Below are positions 36,372 through 44,538 of a stretch of 64,000 nucleotides of DNA, piece after piece. The DNA comes from CAMCXE01 sp046347475 (lineage in GTDB: Bacteria; Pseudomonadota; Gammaproteobacteria; Pseudomonadales; Cellvibrionaceae): positions 62,001 through 126,000 of the forward strand of contig JAXMGD010000005.1 of the NCBI GenBank assembly GCA_046347475.1. The letters run 5' to 3'. Every line of letters begins with the position of its first letter. Position 1 is the stretch's first letter. The position numbers and the translations under genes are program-made. The notes under the pieces are model-generated. The model saw nothing but the letters and a program-made list of their open reading frames with translations. It was not told where the DNA came from and ran no database searches.

Positions 36372-36530
36372 AGCCACCTCGCCGTATGGCGCAGCAGAGG
36401 AACAGCCGCGCAAAGGCCGCATTGTAGGCTAATACAGGATTGGGCGGGGTTTAAAAAAATGCAATAAACAAGCACTCGCAGGCTTAGTGCGAGGCACCGC
36501 TTACATATGGGGAAGCTTGATGGCTACAGG

Positions 36531-36557
36531 CCAAACTGGCTGCAGGCAGCCAGTTTT
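36531..36557 (-). terminator. hairpin after the TfoX-like gene
   Basis: A 10-base stem (AAACTGGCTG/CAGCCAGTTT, 4-base loop) follows the stop of the minus-strand gene at 36578. The tail is only weakly T-rich (GTTTGG), so termination strength is uncertain. Confidence 0.5.
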
Positions 36558-36577
36558 AGAGGCTAAAGCGCTCGGCG

Positions 36578-36850
36578 TTAAACCTGTTCTAGCGCCTCGG
36601 CTTCTTCTACTAATTGAGCCTTAAGTGCCGGGGGTAGGTCATTCCAATGCATGTCCAACAGGGCACCTTGCAGTGCATAGAGCATGACTTTGGAAACGTG
36701 GATGCCCCGCGCTTTAATGCGACAATAGGCTTCTACAGCGCCTATTTCGGATAAATCCTGATAATTATTAATGCCCACGGCGCGTAAGATGTTAACGGAC
36801 GCCATGCCGAGGTTTTTTAAATTGAGAAGCTCACTATGAATTGCTGCCAT
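36578..36850 (-). CDS. TfoX C-terminal domain-like protein
   Basis: ATG 36850, preceded by AGGAAG, gives 90 residues starting MAAIHSELLNLKNLGMASVN. The protein contains a helix-hairpin-helix-like TfoX-C domain (LLNLKNLGMASVNILRAVGI and VEAYCRIKARG). Standalone TfoX-C proteins are common and poorly understood. The full competence regulator also has an N-terminal domain that is missing here. It is a single gene near selO. Confidence 0.8.
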   Translation of the reverse strand: MAAIHSELLNLKNLGMASVNILRAVGINNYQDLSEIGAVEAYCRIKARGIHVSKVMLYALQGALLDMHWNDLPPALKAQLVEEAEALEQV

Positions 36851-37042
36851 GTTGTTACTTCCTGCACGTTTTATTATCTTGGGCACTATCGTCTGTGCGA
36901 TTTGCCTGGGAGTTTACAGTTGCATTAACCTCATGCCCTAGCAGCATAGACCGCATTTGGTTGCGGTGCAAAATTCAGCCATTATTTTTTGACCTAGGCA
37001 CTGCAACCCACTCCGCATTCCTATTTTTTCGAGAGTAACCCT

Positions 37043-37702
37043 ATGTTTGAACAGGCCCTGGGGCTTGACGACAGTCATATTAATTACGGTTTAGCCGAAC
37101 GCCCCATTCACAACAATTGCGCAGATGCTCTGGCGCGATTGCGCGCAGCGGCCCAGCACGCGGGGTTTGAATTGCGTTTGGCGAGCGGTTTTCGCAGCTT
37201 TAGCCAGCAGTTAACTATTTGGAACGCCAAGGCGCGGGGGGAGCGCCGCGTGTTGGATAGCAACGAGCAGCCCATTGATATAGTGCCCCTGGCCGATGCC
37301 CAGAAGATGTTCGCCATTTTGCGTTGGTCTGCTTTACCGGGCACTTCGCGCCATCATTTTGGTACTGATTGGGATGTGTACGCGGAGAATCTCATGCCCG
37401 CCAATTACCGTTTGCAGCTTACCCAAGAGGAATACATCCACGGCGTGCAAAAAGAATTTAATCGCTGGTTAACTGAATTTCTTCGCACTGATGGTGAATT
37501 TGCCCGCCCGTTTGAACAGGCCTCCTCCGGTGTGGCCGCTGAACCCTGGCACATCAGTTACCTCCCTCAAGCGCGCCAGCTGGAGCCTTGGGTGAAGCGC
37601 GACAATGTGCTCGCCGCGTTAGAGCAGGCAGACATAGAGCTTAAAAAGCAGATCCAGCAGCAGTTGCCGACCATTTTGGCCGAGTATGTTCGCCCCGTGT
37701 AA
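37043..37702 (+). CDS. VanY/LdcB-type D-Ala-D-Ala carboxypeptidase (M15B)
   Basis: The 219 residues contain the M15B zinc site: SGFRS (substrate loop), SRHHFGTDWDVY with the first His and Asp ligands, and EPWHISYLP with the last His. The family trims D-Ala from peptidoglycan peptides. I see no signal peptide; the start MFEQALGLDDSHINYGLAER is cytoplasmic-looking, so it may be a recycling enzyme or exported in another way. It lies 30 bases before a HAD phosphatase gene. Confidence 0.85.
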   Translation: MFEQALGLDDSHINYGLAERPIHNNCADALARLRAAAQHAGFELRLASGFRSFSQQLTIWNAKARGERRVLDSNEQPIDIVPLADAQKMFAILRWSALPGTSRHHFGTDWDVYAENLMPANYRLQLTQEEYIHGVQKEFNRWLTEFLRTDGEFARPFEQASSGVAAEPWHISYLPQARQLEPWVKRDNVLAALEQADIELKKQIQQQLPTILAEYVRPV

Positions 37703-37732
37703 GCCGGGCCATTGTGTGAAATAAGGGCATCT

Positions 37733-38377
37733 ATGTTGGTTATTTTTGATTGTGATGGTGTGTTGGTGGAGAGTGAGGCCCTGGCGGCACAGGCTTTTTC
37801 CCAGGTGTTGGCCCGCCATGGGATTGGGCTCAGCGCTCGGCAGTGTGAGGCCCTATTTATCGGTAAAACCCTCACCCAATGTTTTGATGCGTTGCATGAG
37901 CGTTACCCCGGCCGCTTGCCCACTGATATTCGTGCCCAATTGGATGAGGCCAGTGAGCAATTGTTTGCCCAACACCTAAAACCTGTGGTGGGGGTTGAAG
38001 CGGTTTTGCAGGCACTCAATTCACGGGGCATTGCCCTGGCCGTTGCGAGCAATGGCGGTTTTGAGAAAATTAACCTGAATCTTGAGCGCACCGGTTTAAG
38101 GGGCTATTTCTCTGACTGTATTGTGAGTGCCGAACATGTAAACCATCCTAAGCCTGCGCCGGATGTTTATCTGGCGGCAGCAGAGGCTGAAGGCGTGCCG
38201 CCGCAATTTTGTTGTGTGGTGGAAGATTCTGATGTGGGCGCTTTGGCCGGTTTAAGCGCGGGTATGCGGGTGCTGTTATTTAGGCCGCCTTGGCGCAGTC
38301 ATCCCACGGCTGCGCCTGTGGGCGTTGAAGTATTTGCGGATATGCAGGAATTATTAGGCTTAATTTTTCACACTTAA
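37733..38377 (+). CDS. HAD-superfamily IA phosphatase (YieH/phosphoglycolate phosphatase-like)
   Basis: ATG 37733 gives 214 residues. HAD motif I is FDCDGVLVES (nucleophile Asp and acid/base Asp), motif II is VASNGG, the motif III lysine lies in NHPKPAPDVY, and motif IV is VVEDSDVGALAG. The cap is of subclass IA type. These enzymes dephosphorylate small sugar phosphates; E. coli YieH acts on 6-phosphogluconate. The exact substrate cannot be fixed. It ends near a palindromic repeat and a strong terminator. Confidence 0.88.
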   Translation: MLVIFDCDGVLVESEALAAQAFSQVLARHGIGLSARQCEALFIGKTLTQCFDALHERYPGRLPTDIRAQLDEASEQLFAQHLKPVVGVEAVLQALNSRGIALAVASNGGFEKINLNLERTGLRGYFSDCIVSAEHVNHPKPAPDVYLAAAEAEGVPPQFCCVVEDSDVGALAGLSAGMRVLLFRPPWRSHPTAAPVGVEVFADMQELLGLIFHT

Positions 38378-38400
38378 ATTACGTACTAGCTGTACGCAAG

Positions 38401-38503
38401 TAATGAATACAGATTATTTCAGACCGTCAAAAAGAGAGAGACCTTTTTGACGAGCCTACAAGGATGTATTCACGGCGTGTCTGAAATGATGTGCATTCAT
38501 TGC
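38401..38503. repeat. palindromic repeat family B, copy 2 (inverted orientation)
   Basis: About 103 bases, the same element as at 34763 but reversed: the fixed segment ATTCACGGCGTG and the inner hairpin CGTCAAAAAG lie in the opposite order. The outer arms TAATGAATAC and GCATTCATTGC pair with minor mismatches. It follows the HAD phosphatase stop by 23 bases. Confidence 0.88.
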
Positions 38504-38536
38504 TGGTGCCTAGCTGGTGCCCAGTTAGCAACCCAC

Positions 38537-38581
38537 AAAAAAACCGCTGCCCGGTGAACGCCTGGCAGCGGTTTTTTTTTT
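38537..38581. terminator. bidirectional Rho-independent terminator
   Basis: A 9-base stem (ACCGCTGCC/GGCAGCGGT, 12-base loop) is followed by ten T on the plus strand and preceded by seven A. It can thus stop transcription from both the HAD phosphatase gene and the convergent lipoprotein gene. Confidence 0.9.
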
Positions 38582-38649
38582 GCCGATTAAACGTAAAAAC
38601 CTCAGTTCACCCCGCCTATGCCTAAAACGGGAACACTGAGGTGTGCCGG

Positions 38650-40143
38650 TTACAGCGGGGTGGGCGCTGGCGCGCCGTCTTTGATCCATTTGTACAGGGC
38701 GTTTAGCTCCGTTTGGGTGAGGCCCGCGCCGCCGCCGGGTGGCATGGAGGCTTTACAGCCATTGGCGCCATCGCGGCACACAACGGAGGCTGTTTTACTG
38801 CCGCCGGAGGCTTTCAGGTATAGCCAGCTGTGCTCAGGATCACCGGGAATTACCAGGCGGTAGGCTTCGGCGTTGGCAGAATCCACGTTCACCAGGCGTT
38901 TCACTATATCCGCTGAGCTAATTTGATAGCCTAAGCGCAAATTGCCGTCTTCGCCCACACCGTGGCAGGTGGCACAGCCTGCGCGCTCCAATGCCGGGCG
39001 CACGGTTTCGTGGAAGTAGCCTTTTTCTGGCGCAATTACTACAGGCTCGTCCGGTTTAACGGAGTTGGGGTCGATTTTGCTAGACCAGAAATCCATCTCG
39101 CGGCACTGGGCCACCAATTCTTTTTGCAGCTTAGTATCGTTGGTGGCGATACCGGTTTTGACCCGATATTTTTCCCACACATTGTCGATCCAGCCGTGTA
39201 ATTTCCAGAACAAGTAACCATCCAGGTTGCGCTTCTGGTTGGCGATGCTGTGGGCCTGGTTATTGGGTGGGTAGCCGTTAAAGTGCAGGGCGCCGTGCAG
39301 GCCGCTGTCGCTGCATTGAATCCATTTACCGAAGTCGCCCTCGGTGGGCCAGCGCCGCAGCACCTCCTCTTTGGTCATGGTATCGATGTTATCGGCCAGC
39401 GATGCGTTGGTGGTGTTGGCGCTGGTCCAGGCCTTGAAGTACTGCTGCACTACGCTTGGGTAGTCGGTCTTGGCGGGGAATTTTTTCCAACCTTCGAATT
39501 GCTCGGCATGTTTGGGCCACAGCTGTTTGAGGGATTGAATCATGTGCCGGTGCATCACGAGGAATTCATAGCCGTCTTGGGCGCCGGTACACTCGTTTTG
39601 CTCGGGTTTCATTTCGGTGTAAGTACAAGGATTAATGACACCACCACGGGTGCCGAAGCTGCTGCAGCGGCGCACTTCGTGCCAGGTGAAGTGCGCTTCC
39701 TGCCAGGCGTGATCCTCCATCCATTTAATGACTTCTGGCTGCACTACCACGTCGGTTTGATTGTTTTGGGTAAAGGTCGCGATACCGCTGGCCATGGTGG
39801 CATCACTGGCTTGAGGCGAGAAACCATCCACGCAGTGATCCACCGTGTGGCTGTGGCCGGATGAACTCGACGAGCTGGATGAGCTGGATGAGCGGCCCGA
39901 GGAGCTGGAAGAGCTGGAGGAGCTTGAAGAACTGGAGGAGCTTGAAGAACTGGAGGACGAGCTGCGGCCAGAAGAGCTTGAACTGGAGGAGCTTGACGAG
40001 GAGCTGCTGGAGGAACTGGACGAGGGTGCAGGGTCTGCACCACAGGCAGCAAGCAGGCTGGCAAGGAGCATTACCCCCGCCAGCTGCCGCGCTTTTGGCC
40101 CCGCCTGGGCGGGCACCGAGTGAACAAAACGAGTCATAGCCAT
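38650..40143 (-). CDS. polyserine lipoprotein: tyrosinase-like copper domain fused to cytochrome c
   Basis: The 497 residues have a lipoprotein signal (GVMLLASLLAAC, Cys34) and a polyserine linker of about 55 residues. A domain with tyrosinase-like copper motifs follows: FLVMHRHMI resembles the CuA FLPWHR segment. LHGALHFNGY and FWKLHGWIDNVWEKYR resemble the CuB site (DPxFWLHHxxxDRLW). The last 110 residues form a cytochrome c domain with CATCH and a possible axial Met in KASMPPGG. A secreted, surface-anchored oxidase wired to heme is plausible. ATG 40137 is an alternative start. The domain calls are by motif reading only. Confidence 0.75.
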   Translation of the reverse strand: MAMTRFVHSVPAQAGPKARQLAGVMLLASLLAACGADPAPSSSSSSSSSSSSSSSSSSGRSSSSSSSSSSSSSSSSSSSSSSGRSSSSSSSSSSSGHSHTVDHCVDGFSPQASDATMASGIATFTQNNQTDVVVQPEVIKWMEDHAWQEAHFTWHEVRRCSSFGTRGGVINPCTYTEMKPEQNECTGAQDGYEFLVMHRHMIQSLKQLWPKHAEQFEGWKKFPAKTDYPSVVQQYFKAWTSANTTNASLADNIDTMTKEEVLRRWPTEGDFGKWIQCSDSGLHGALHFNGYPPNNQAHSIANQKRNLDGYLFWKLHGWIDNVWEKYRVKTGIATNDTKLQKELVAQCREMDFWSSKIDPNSVKPDEPVVIAPEKGYFHETVRPALERAGCATCHGVGEDGNLRLGYQISSADIVKRLVNVDSANAEAYRLVIPGDPEHSWLYLKASGGSKTASVVCRDGANGCKASMPPGGGAGLTQTELNALYKWIKDGAPAPTPL

Positions 40144-40667
40144 TACCTTTTTTTTATAGTGACGCCGCAGATTGAGGCCTTAGGGGCTAGGCCCAATTGC
40201 AGGGTTCGGATGAGTTTTTGGATGTCATACCGGACAGCACCCGCTAACACAAAGCCCAGCCCTGGTCTTTTGCGGGCGCCGCGGCACGCCTGAGTATTTG
40301 GCCTGCCGATAATTTATATGACCAGGCGATCATACCGAGTCTGGTATATAAATCTGTTAAAAGCCGCACTTCCTGTTTAAAAGTATGATTTTTCTGATGG
40401 AATTGGAATGGTCGTTCAGACCACTTAAGGATGCACTGATCAATTGCCGGTTTTTTTTAACTACACCCGAGTAGTGCTCTGCGTCCTCGGCGAAGGCGTC
40501 ATGCTCGCAAGGGGTTTGAAACAGTTGAATAACACTTAGGCCTTGAGGCGGTTGCCTTATTCTTTGGGACGAATGAATCGCTGGGAATTGGCGGTGGAGT
40601 GAATACCCAGTAAGGTATGGTTTGACCCAACGGTTAGCGTTTAGCCATAAAATTTAAGGTTGTTTCC
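40144..40667. other. intergenic region with a solo family-A end
   Basis: These 524 bases separate two divergent genes. At about 40424 there is a lone left end like family A (TTAAGGATGCACTGATCAAT) without a matching right end. Otherwise I see only GC-rich stretches and the AAGG ribosome site of nhaD. Confidence 0.4.
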
Positions 40668-41948
40668 ATGCTTGTTGCACTGATGAGTGTTTTTATTTTG
40701 GCCTACGCGGCTATTGTTTTTGAGCACCCGCTGAAGATTAATAAATCGGCTTCGGCGCTGCTCGGCGCTGGCGTGTTGTGGACTATTTATGCGCTGAATG
40801 TGCCTGATGTTGAGCTTCTCAGCCATGAGCTGTCGCACACACTGGCCGCCACGGCGCAAATTGTATTTTTTCTCATGGGGGCCATGACTATTGTTGAGGT
40901 AATTGATGCCCACAATGGTTTTCAGGTAGTTACCCAGCGGATTCAAACTCAATCCCTGCCGCGTTTAATGATTCTCGTGGTGGCCGTTACCTTTGTATTA
41001 AGTGCCATTTTGGATAACCTCACCACCACCATCGTAATGGTGTCCTTAATGCGAAAATTATTAGGCCAGCGTGAAGATCGTTTAGTGTTTGCCGGCATGA
41101 TTGTAATTGCAGCTAATGCCGGTGGCGCGTGGTCGCCGATTGGTGATGTCACCACCACCATGCTGTGGATTGGTGGGCAAATTACACCGCTGAATGTCGT
41201 TACCAGTTTAATTGTGCCCTCCCTTGTGAATGCGTTTATTCCCCTGGCTTTGGTGGTTTATCAGCTGCGCGGCCGCCCTGCGCTGGCACCGCTTGAGCGC
41301 CAGGATGAAGGTAATTCCACCAATAGCCTTGAGCGCAATTTGGTGTTTTTTCTGGGCTTAGGTGTATTAATCGCCGTGCCCCTATTTAAAACCCTCACCC
41401 ATTTGCCGCCGTTTATGGGCGTTTTATTCGGCCTTGGCATTTTATGGTTAGTGGCGGATCTGCTGCACAAACATAAACAACCGGAGCAAAAATCCCATTT
41501 AACGTTGGTGCATGCCTTAACACGCATTGATTTGGCGTCAATCGTATTTTTTATCGGTATTTTGTTTGCAGTGGCCACCCTGGAACACACGCATATTCTC
41601 GCCGGATTAGCGGCTTGGATGGACGAGGTAATTGGGCGGCACGATGTCATTATTGGTGTGATTGGCCTTGCTAGCGCAATCGTGGATAACGTGCCGTTGG
41701 TGGCTGCCTCCATGGGCATGTACAGCTTAGAGCAGTACCCGGCGGATCATTTTGTGTGGGAATTTTTAGCCTATTGTGCTGGTACCGGCGGCTCTATTTT
41801 AGTCATCGGCTCCGCTGCGGGTGTTGCCGCCATGGGGTTGGAAAAAATCGATTTTATTTGGTACCTGCGCAAAATAAGTTGGCTGGCCTTAATTGGCTAT
41901 TTTGCCGGTGTGGCTGCGTATTTTGTGCAGGGAAATTTGGGTATGTAA
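40668..41948 (+). CDS. nhaD: Na+/H+ antiporter NhaD
   Basis: NhaD exports Na+ (and Li+) in exchange for protons at the inner membrane. The 426 residues are hydrophobic with about 11-12 membrane helices. The family core is SAILDNLTTTIVMVSLMRKL, then AANAGGAWSPIGDVTTTMLW, then a second repeat-like ASAIVDNVPLVAAS and GTGGSILVIGSAAGV. These are the ion transporter (IT) superfamily signatures. It suits a marine or brackish lifestyle. It stands alone with an AAGG ribosome site. Confidence 0.93.
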   Translation: MLVALMSVFILAYAAIVFEHPLKINKSASALLGAGVLWTIYALNVPDVELLSHELSHTLAATAQIVFFLMGAMTIVEVIDAHNGFQVVTQRIQTQSLPRLMILVVAVTFVLSAILDNLTTTIVMVSLMRKLLGQREDRLVFAGMIVIAANAGGAWSPIGDVTTTMLWIGGQITPLNVVTSLIVPSLVNAFIPLALVVYQLRGRPALAPLERQDEGNSTNSLERNLVFFLGLGVLIAVPLFKTLTHLPPFMGVLFGLGILWLVADLLHKHKQPEQKSHLTLVHALTRIDLASIVFFIGILFAVATLEHTHILAGLAAWMDEVIGRHDVIIGVIGLASAIVDNVPLVAASMGMYSLEQYPADHFVWEFLAYCAGTGGSILVIGSAAGVAAMGLEKIDFIWYLRKISWLALIGYFAGVAAYFVQGNLGM

Positions 41949-42151
41949 GCGCGTTTTTAAACTCGGTGGCACAAAATAGCGTCTTGATGTGTTGTATCTT
42001 CGCCCGTTCAATATGACGCTGTTAAATTAGCTTTAGTAGAACGGTCAGGCTAAAAAAGCCCTTAAAAATCGGGCCTAGACGTTTGGATGAGCTTTATTAA
42101 TGGAGCTTGCTGTTGCGTGTCACGGCTGCGTTGAATACCCAAGCCAATAAC

Positions 42152-42280
42152 TTAAGGATGCTCTGGTTAATTCCACATTTTGCCTTTTAGCAAAAAACAC
42201 CTGACTAGCTCCGGCGCAGGCTCCATGTCCGCGACGGTTTTGAACGAAGCAAAATGTAGAATTACTCAGAGGCTCCTTAA
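42152..42280. repeat. palindromic repeat family A, copy 2
   Basis: 129 bases with the clearest family A ends. The left arm TTAAGGATGCTCTGGTTAAT pairs with the right arm, which read inward is TTAAGGAGCCTCTGAGTAAT. The pairing continues through ATTTTGC on both sides, giving arms of about 32 bases. The centre has a CAGGCTCCATGTCCGCGAC segment also present in the 57521 copy. It lies in the 350-base gap after nhaD, next to the moxR stop. Confidence 0.9.
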
Positions 42281-42298
42281 GGATTTATCGCTTTGCCT

Positions 42299-43267
42299 TT
42301 ACTGCCGAGGCGCAGCCGTTTGTTGAATGATGTCGCTAATAATTACTTCGCTACTTAAGCCTTCAATTTCGGCATCCGCCGTCAGGCTGATGCGGTGGCG
42401 CAGTACGGCAGGGGCTAGGGTTTTTACATCCATGGGTGTGACGTAGCTGCGCTGATTGATGAGGGCAAACGCGCGGGCGGCCGCGGCTATGCCTAAGCCT
42501 GCGCGGGGGCCTGCGCCGCGCGCAAGGCCCGGCCACTGCCGAGTGGCGCGCACTAGCTGCACTATGTAGCCCAGCACGGCATCATCCAGGGTAATTTGGC
42601 CGCAGATTTTTTGCAGGCTGCTGATGTGGCCAGGGGTTAAAAAGGTGCGGATGGCGTCCAGTGGGTTGCGGGTTTTGCCCATGGTTTTGACTAATAATTC
42701 CTCGTGCTCTTGGCTGGGGTAGTCGATCAGTACCTTCAGTAAAAAGCGGTCTAGCTGGGCCTCGGGCAGTGGGTAGGTACCCTCTTGCTCGACCGGGTTT
42801 TGGGTGGCTAGCACCATAAAAGGGGCGGGCACGGGGAGGGATTCGCCTTCAATACTCACCTGTTGCTCTTCCATGACTTCCAGCAGGGCAGCCTGGGTTT
42901 TGGCCGGGGCGCGGTTGATTTCATCGGCCAGCAGCAGATGGGTAAATACTGGCCCTTTGCGGATTTCAAAGGCCTGGCTTTGCATGTTGAACAGGGCGTG
43001 GCCGGTGACGTCGCTGGGCATTAAGTCCGGCGTGAACTGAATGCGGCGAAACTCGCCGCCAAAGCATTTGGCCAGTGCCCGCACCAGCAGGGTTTTGCCC
43101 AGGCCCGGTACGCCTTCTAACAACACATGGCCCCGCGCCAGCAGGGCTACCAATACCTGCTGTACGACCGCGTCCTGGCCCAGTACCACTTGGGTAATCT
43201 CCTGCTGGGTTTTGGTTACCAGCTGGTGGGCTTGGGCGAGGGTGGTTGCGTCTAGGGTGCCGCTCAT
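42299..43267 (-). CDS. MoxR-type AAA+ ATPase
   Basis: MoxR ATPases act as chaperones, often inserting metals or activating partner proteins. The 322 residues show Walker A GVPGLGKT, Walker B LLADEINRAPAKTQAALLE, sensor ATQNPVEQEGTYPLPEAQLDRF and the lid with ARGAGPRAGLG. It is the last gene of the RDD-SpoIIM-DUF4129-DUF4350-MoxR operon, overlapping DUF4350 by 4 bases. The DUF58/VWA partner that usually follows moxR is not in the window. Confidence 0.94.
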   Translation of the reverse strand: MSGTLDATTLAQAHQLVTKTQQEITQVVLGQDAVVQQVLVALLARGHVLLEGVPGLGKTLLVRALAKCFGGEFRRIQFTPDLMPSDVTGHALFNMQSQAFEIRKGPVFTHLLLADEINRAPAKTQAALLEVMEEQQVSIEGESLPVPAPFMVLATQNPVEQEGTYPLPEAQLDRFLLKVLIDYPSQEHEELLVKTMGKTRNPLDAIRTFLTPGHISSLQKICGQITLDDAVLGYIVQLVRATRQWPGLARGAGPRAGLGIAAAARAFALINQRSYVTPMDVKTLAPAVLRHRISLTADAEIEGLSSEVIISDIIQQTAAPRQ

Positions 43268-44538
43268 AGGTGATTCCTCAGGTGCTGCAGGGCTGCAATG
43301 ATGTCGGTGATGGTGTGGGCCTGGTGTTCCACCGGGCGGTGGAGGGCTTGCTCAAGTAGTGGCGGGGCAAGCCCGGTCAGTTGTTCGATGCGCTTGAATT
43401 GATCAGCCGGTGACAAGGCGTTAAAGCCAGGCACCCGCCGGGCGGCGCGTTTTAGGCACTCCTGGCGCATGGCCGCGATTTGCGCGCTGATCAAGGGCTG
43501 CCGCCAGAGGTAATTGGCCCAGGCTTTAAAGTGATCGAGTAAGGCCCGCCGGCTGTGATGCTCCTCGGTTAGCGGCTCGCCAAAGCGCACATTGACATGC
43601 CAAATCCAAGCGGCCAGAGCCAACAGGCTGGCGATCACCGCCTCTGGCGCCAGCCCCCAGAGCCGCTGCCAGAGGGAGGGGGCATCAAGGTTGATGAACC
43701 AGGCCACCTGCGGGCCAGGCCCCAGTAGCCTTTGCAAAAAATAGCCGTTATCCGCACAGCCTATATGGGTGTTTTGCCAGGCGGTCAGCGCGTTGAGCAG
43801 GTGAATGCGCCCCTTGCCGAGGCTAAATCCCGCGGCCGTTACCCGCGCGTCGGGCTCGTCAAAAAGGGCTGCCTTCCAGAGCGGTGGCTGGCTGTCGTCG
43901 TTGAATAGCAGCGCTCGGCCCGGCCCTAAATCCACCTGCAGGGGAAGTTCTTGCTCGGGCAGGCTGATCGTTAGACTGTTGGCACTGCCATAACAGGCGG
44001 GTGCCGGGGTGGGCATCAGTGGGTAATGGGTGGCCTGTGGCGCGTGCGGTGCAGTTGTGGCCAGAGGTGCTGGGCCTAGCCAGGGGCTGGCGGTCTCGCC
44101 GAGTTCTAGGCCCAGGTGCAGCAGTATGGGGTCTGTCTCGATGCGGCCTAGGTCGAGGAAGGGGTTGTCCAGGTGGTAGATCAGGTGGCCACCTTGTTCG
44201 ACCCAGACCAGCAGATTTTCCGCTTCTGTCTCCTCAAGGCTGCCGTAGCCGTCGCCGATAATCAGGCTATCACCGGGGCCTAAGCGGGTGCCTCGCCAGC
44301 TGAAGTAGCCGTCGGCAAACTGCCGCAGGGCTTGGTGGCTGCGCCAGGTAATGTGGCTTTTACCGCCCAGATACTGTTGGGCCGCTAGATAGGGGTTACT
44401 GCGGGCGGCCTTGCTGTAGCCTTGGTCCACTTCCTGGTATTCACGGGTGAATAACAGCCAGTAGGCGGCTAGCAACAATAGGCCTAACAGGGCGAGCCAC
44501 CCAGGTGCGCGCAGGTGATCGGGTAGGCGCTTAAGCAT
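43264..44538 (-). CDS. DUF4350 membrane protein
   Basis: The 424 residues have an N-terminal membrane helix (GWLALLGLLLLAAYWLLF). An exported DUF4350 domain follows, with GDSLIIGDGYGSLEETEAENLLVWVEQGGHL, a glutamine-amidotransferase-like fold. A second helix lies around 295-315 (AVIASLLALAAWIWHV), then a cytoplasmic tail. It is typical of MoxR operons and probably part of a membrane complex with the DUF4129 and SpoIIM proteins. Its molecular role is unknown. Confidence 0.85.
   Translation of the reverse strand: MLKRLPDHLRAPGWLALLGLLLLAAYWLLFTREYQEVDQGYSKAARSNPYLAAQQYLGGKSHITWRSHQALRQFADGYFSWRGTRLGPGDSLIIGDGYGSLEETEAENLLVWVEQGGHLIYHLDNPFLDLGRIETDPILLHLGLELGETASPWLGPAPLATTAPHAPQATHYPLMPTPAPACYGSANSLTISLPEQELPLQVDLGPGRALLFNDDSQPPLWKAALFDEPDARVTAAGFSLGKGRIHLLNALTAWQNTHIGCADNGYFLQRLLGPGPQVAWFINLDAPSLWQRLWGLAPEAVIASLLALAAWIWHVNVRFGEPLTEEHHSRRALLDHFKAWANYLWRQPLISAQIAAMRQECLKRAARRVPGFNALSPADQFKRIEQLTGLAPPLLEQALHRPVEHQAHTITDIIAALQHLRNHL

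Noticed and set aside
39845..40139. Long plus-strand frames rich in Leu/Glu and Trp/Ser opposite the polyserine linker
   Set aside because: They are antisense shadows of the serine codons in the 38650-40143 gene. They have no ribosome site.
40424..40530. Fourth copy of palindromic family A
   Set aside because: Only the left end is recognisable, with no matching right end; kept as a note rather than a copy.
40500..40667. A possible Na+/Li+ riboswitch upstream of nhaD
   Set aside because: No stem arrangement matching such a motif could be made out by eye.
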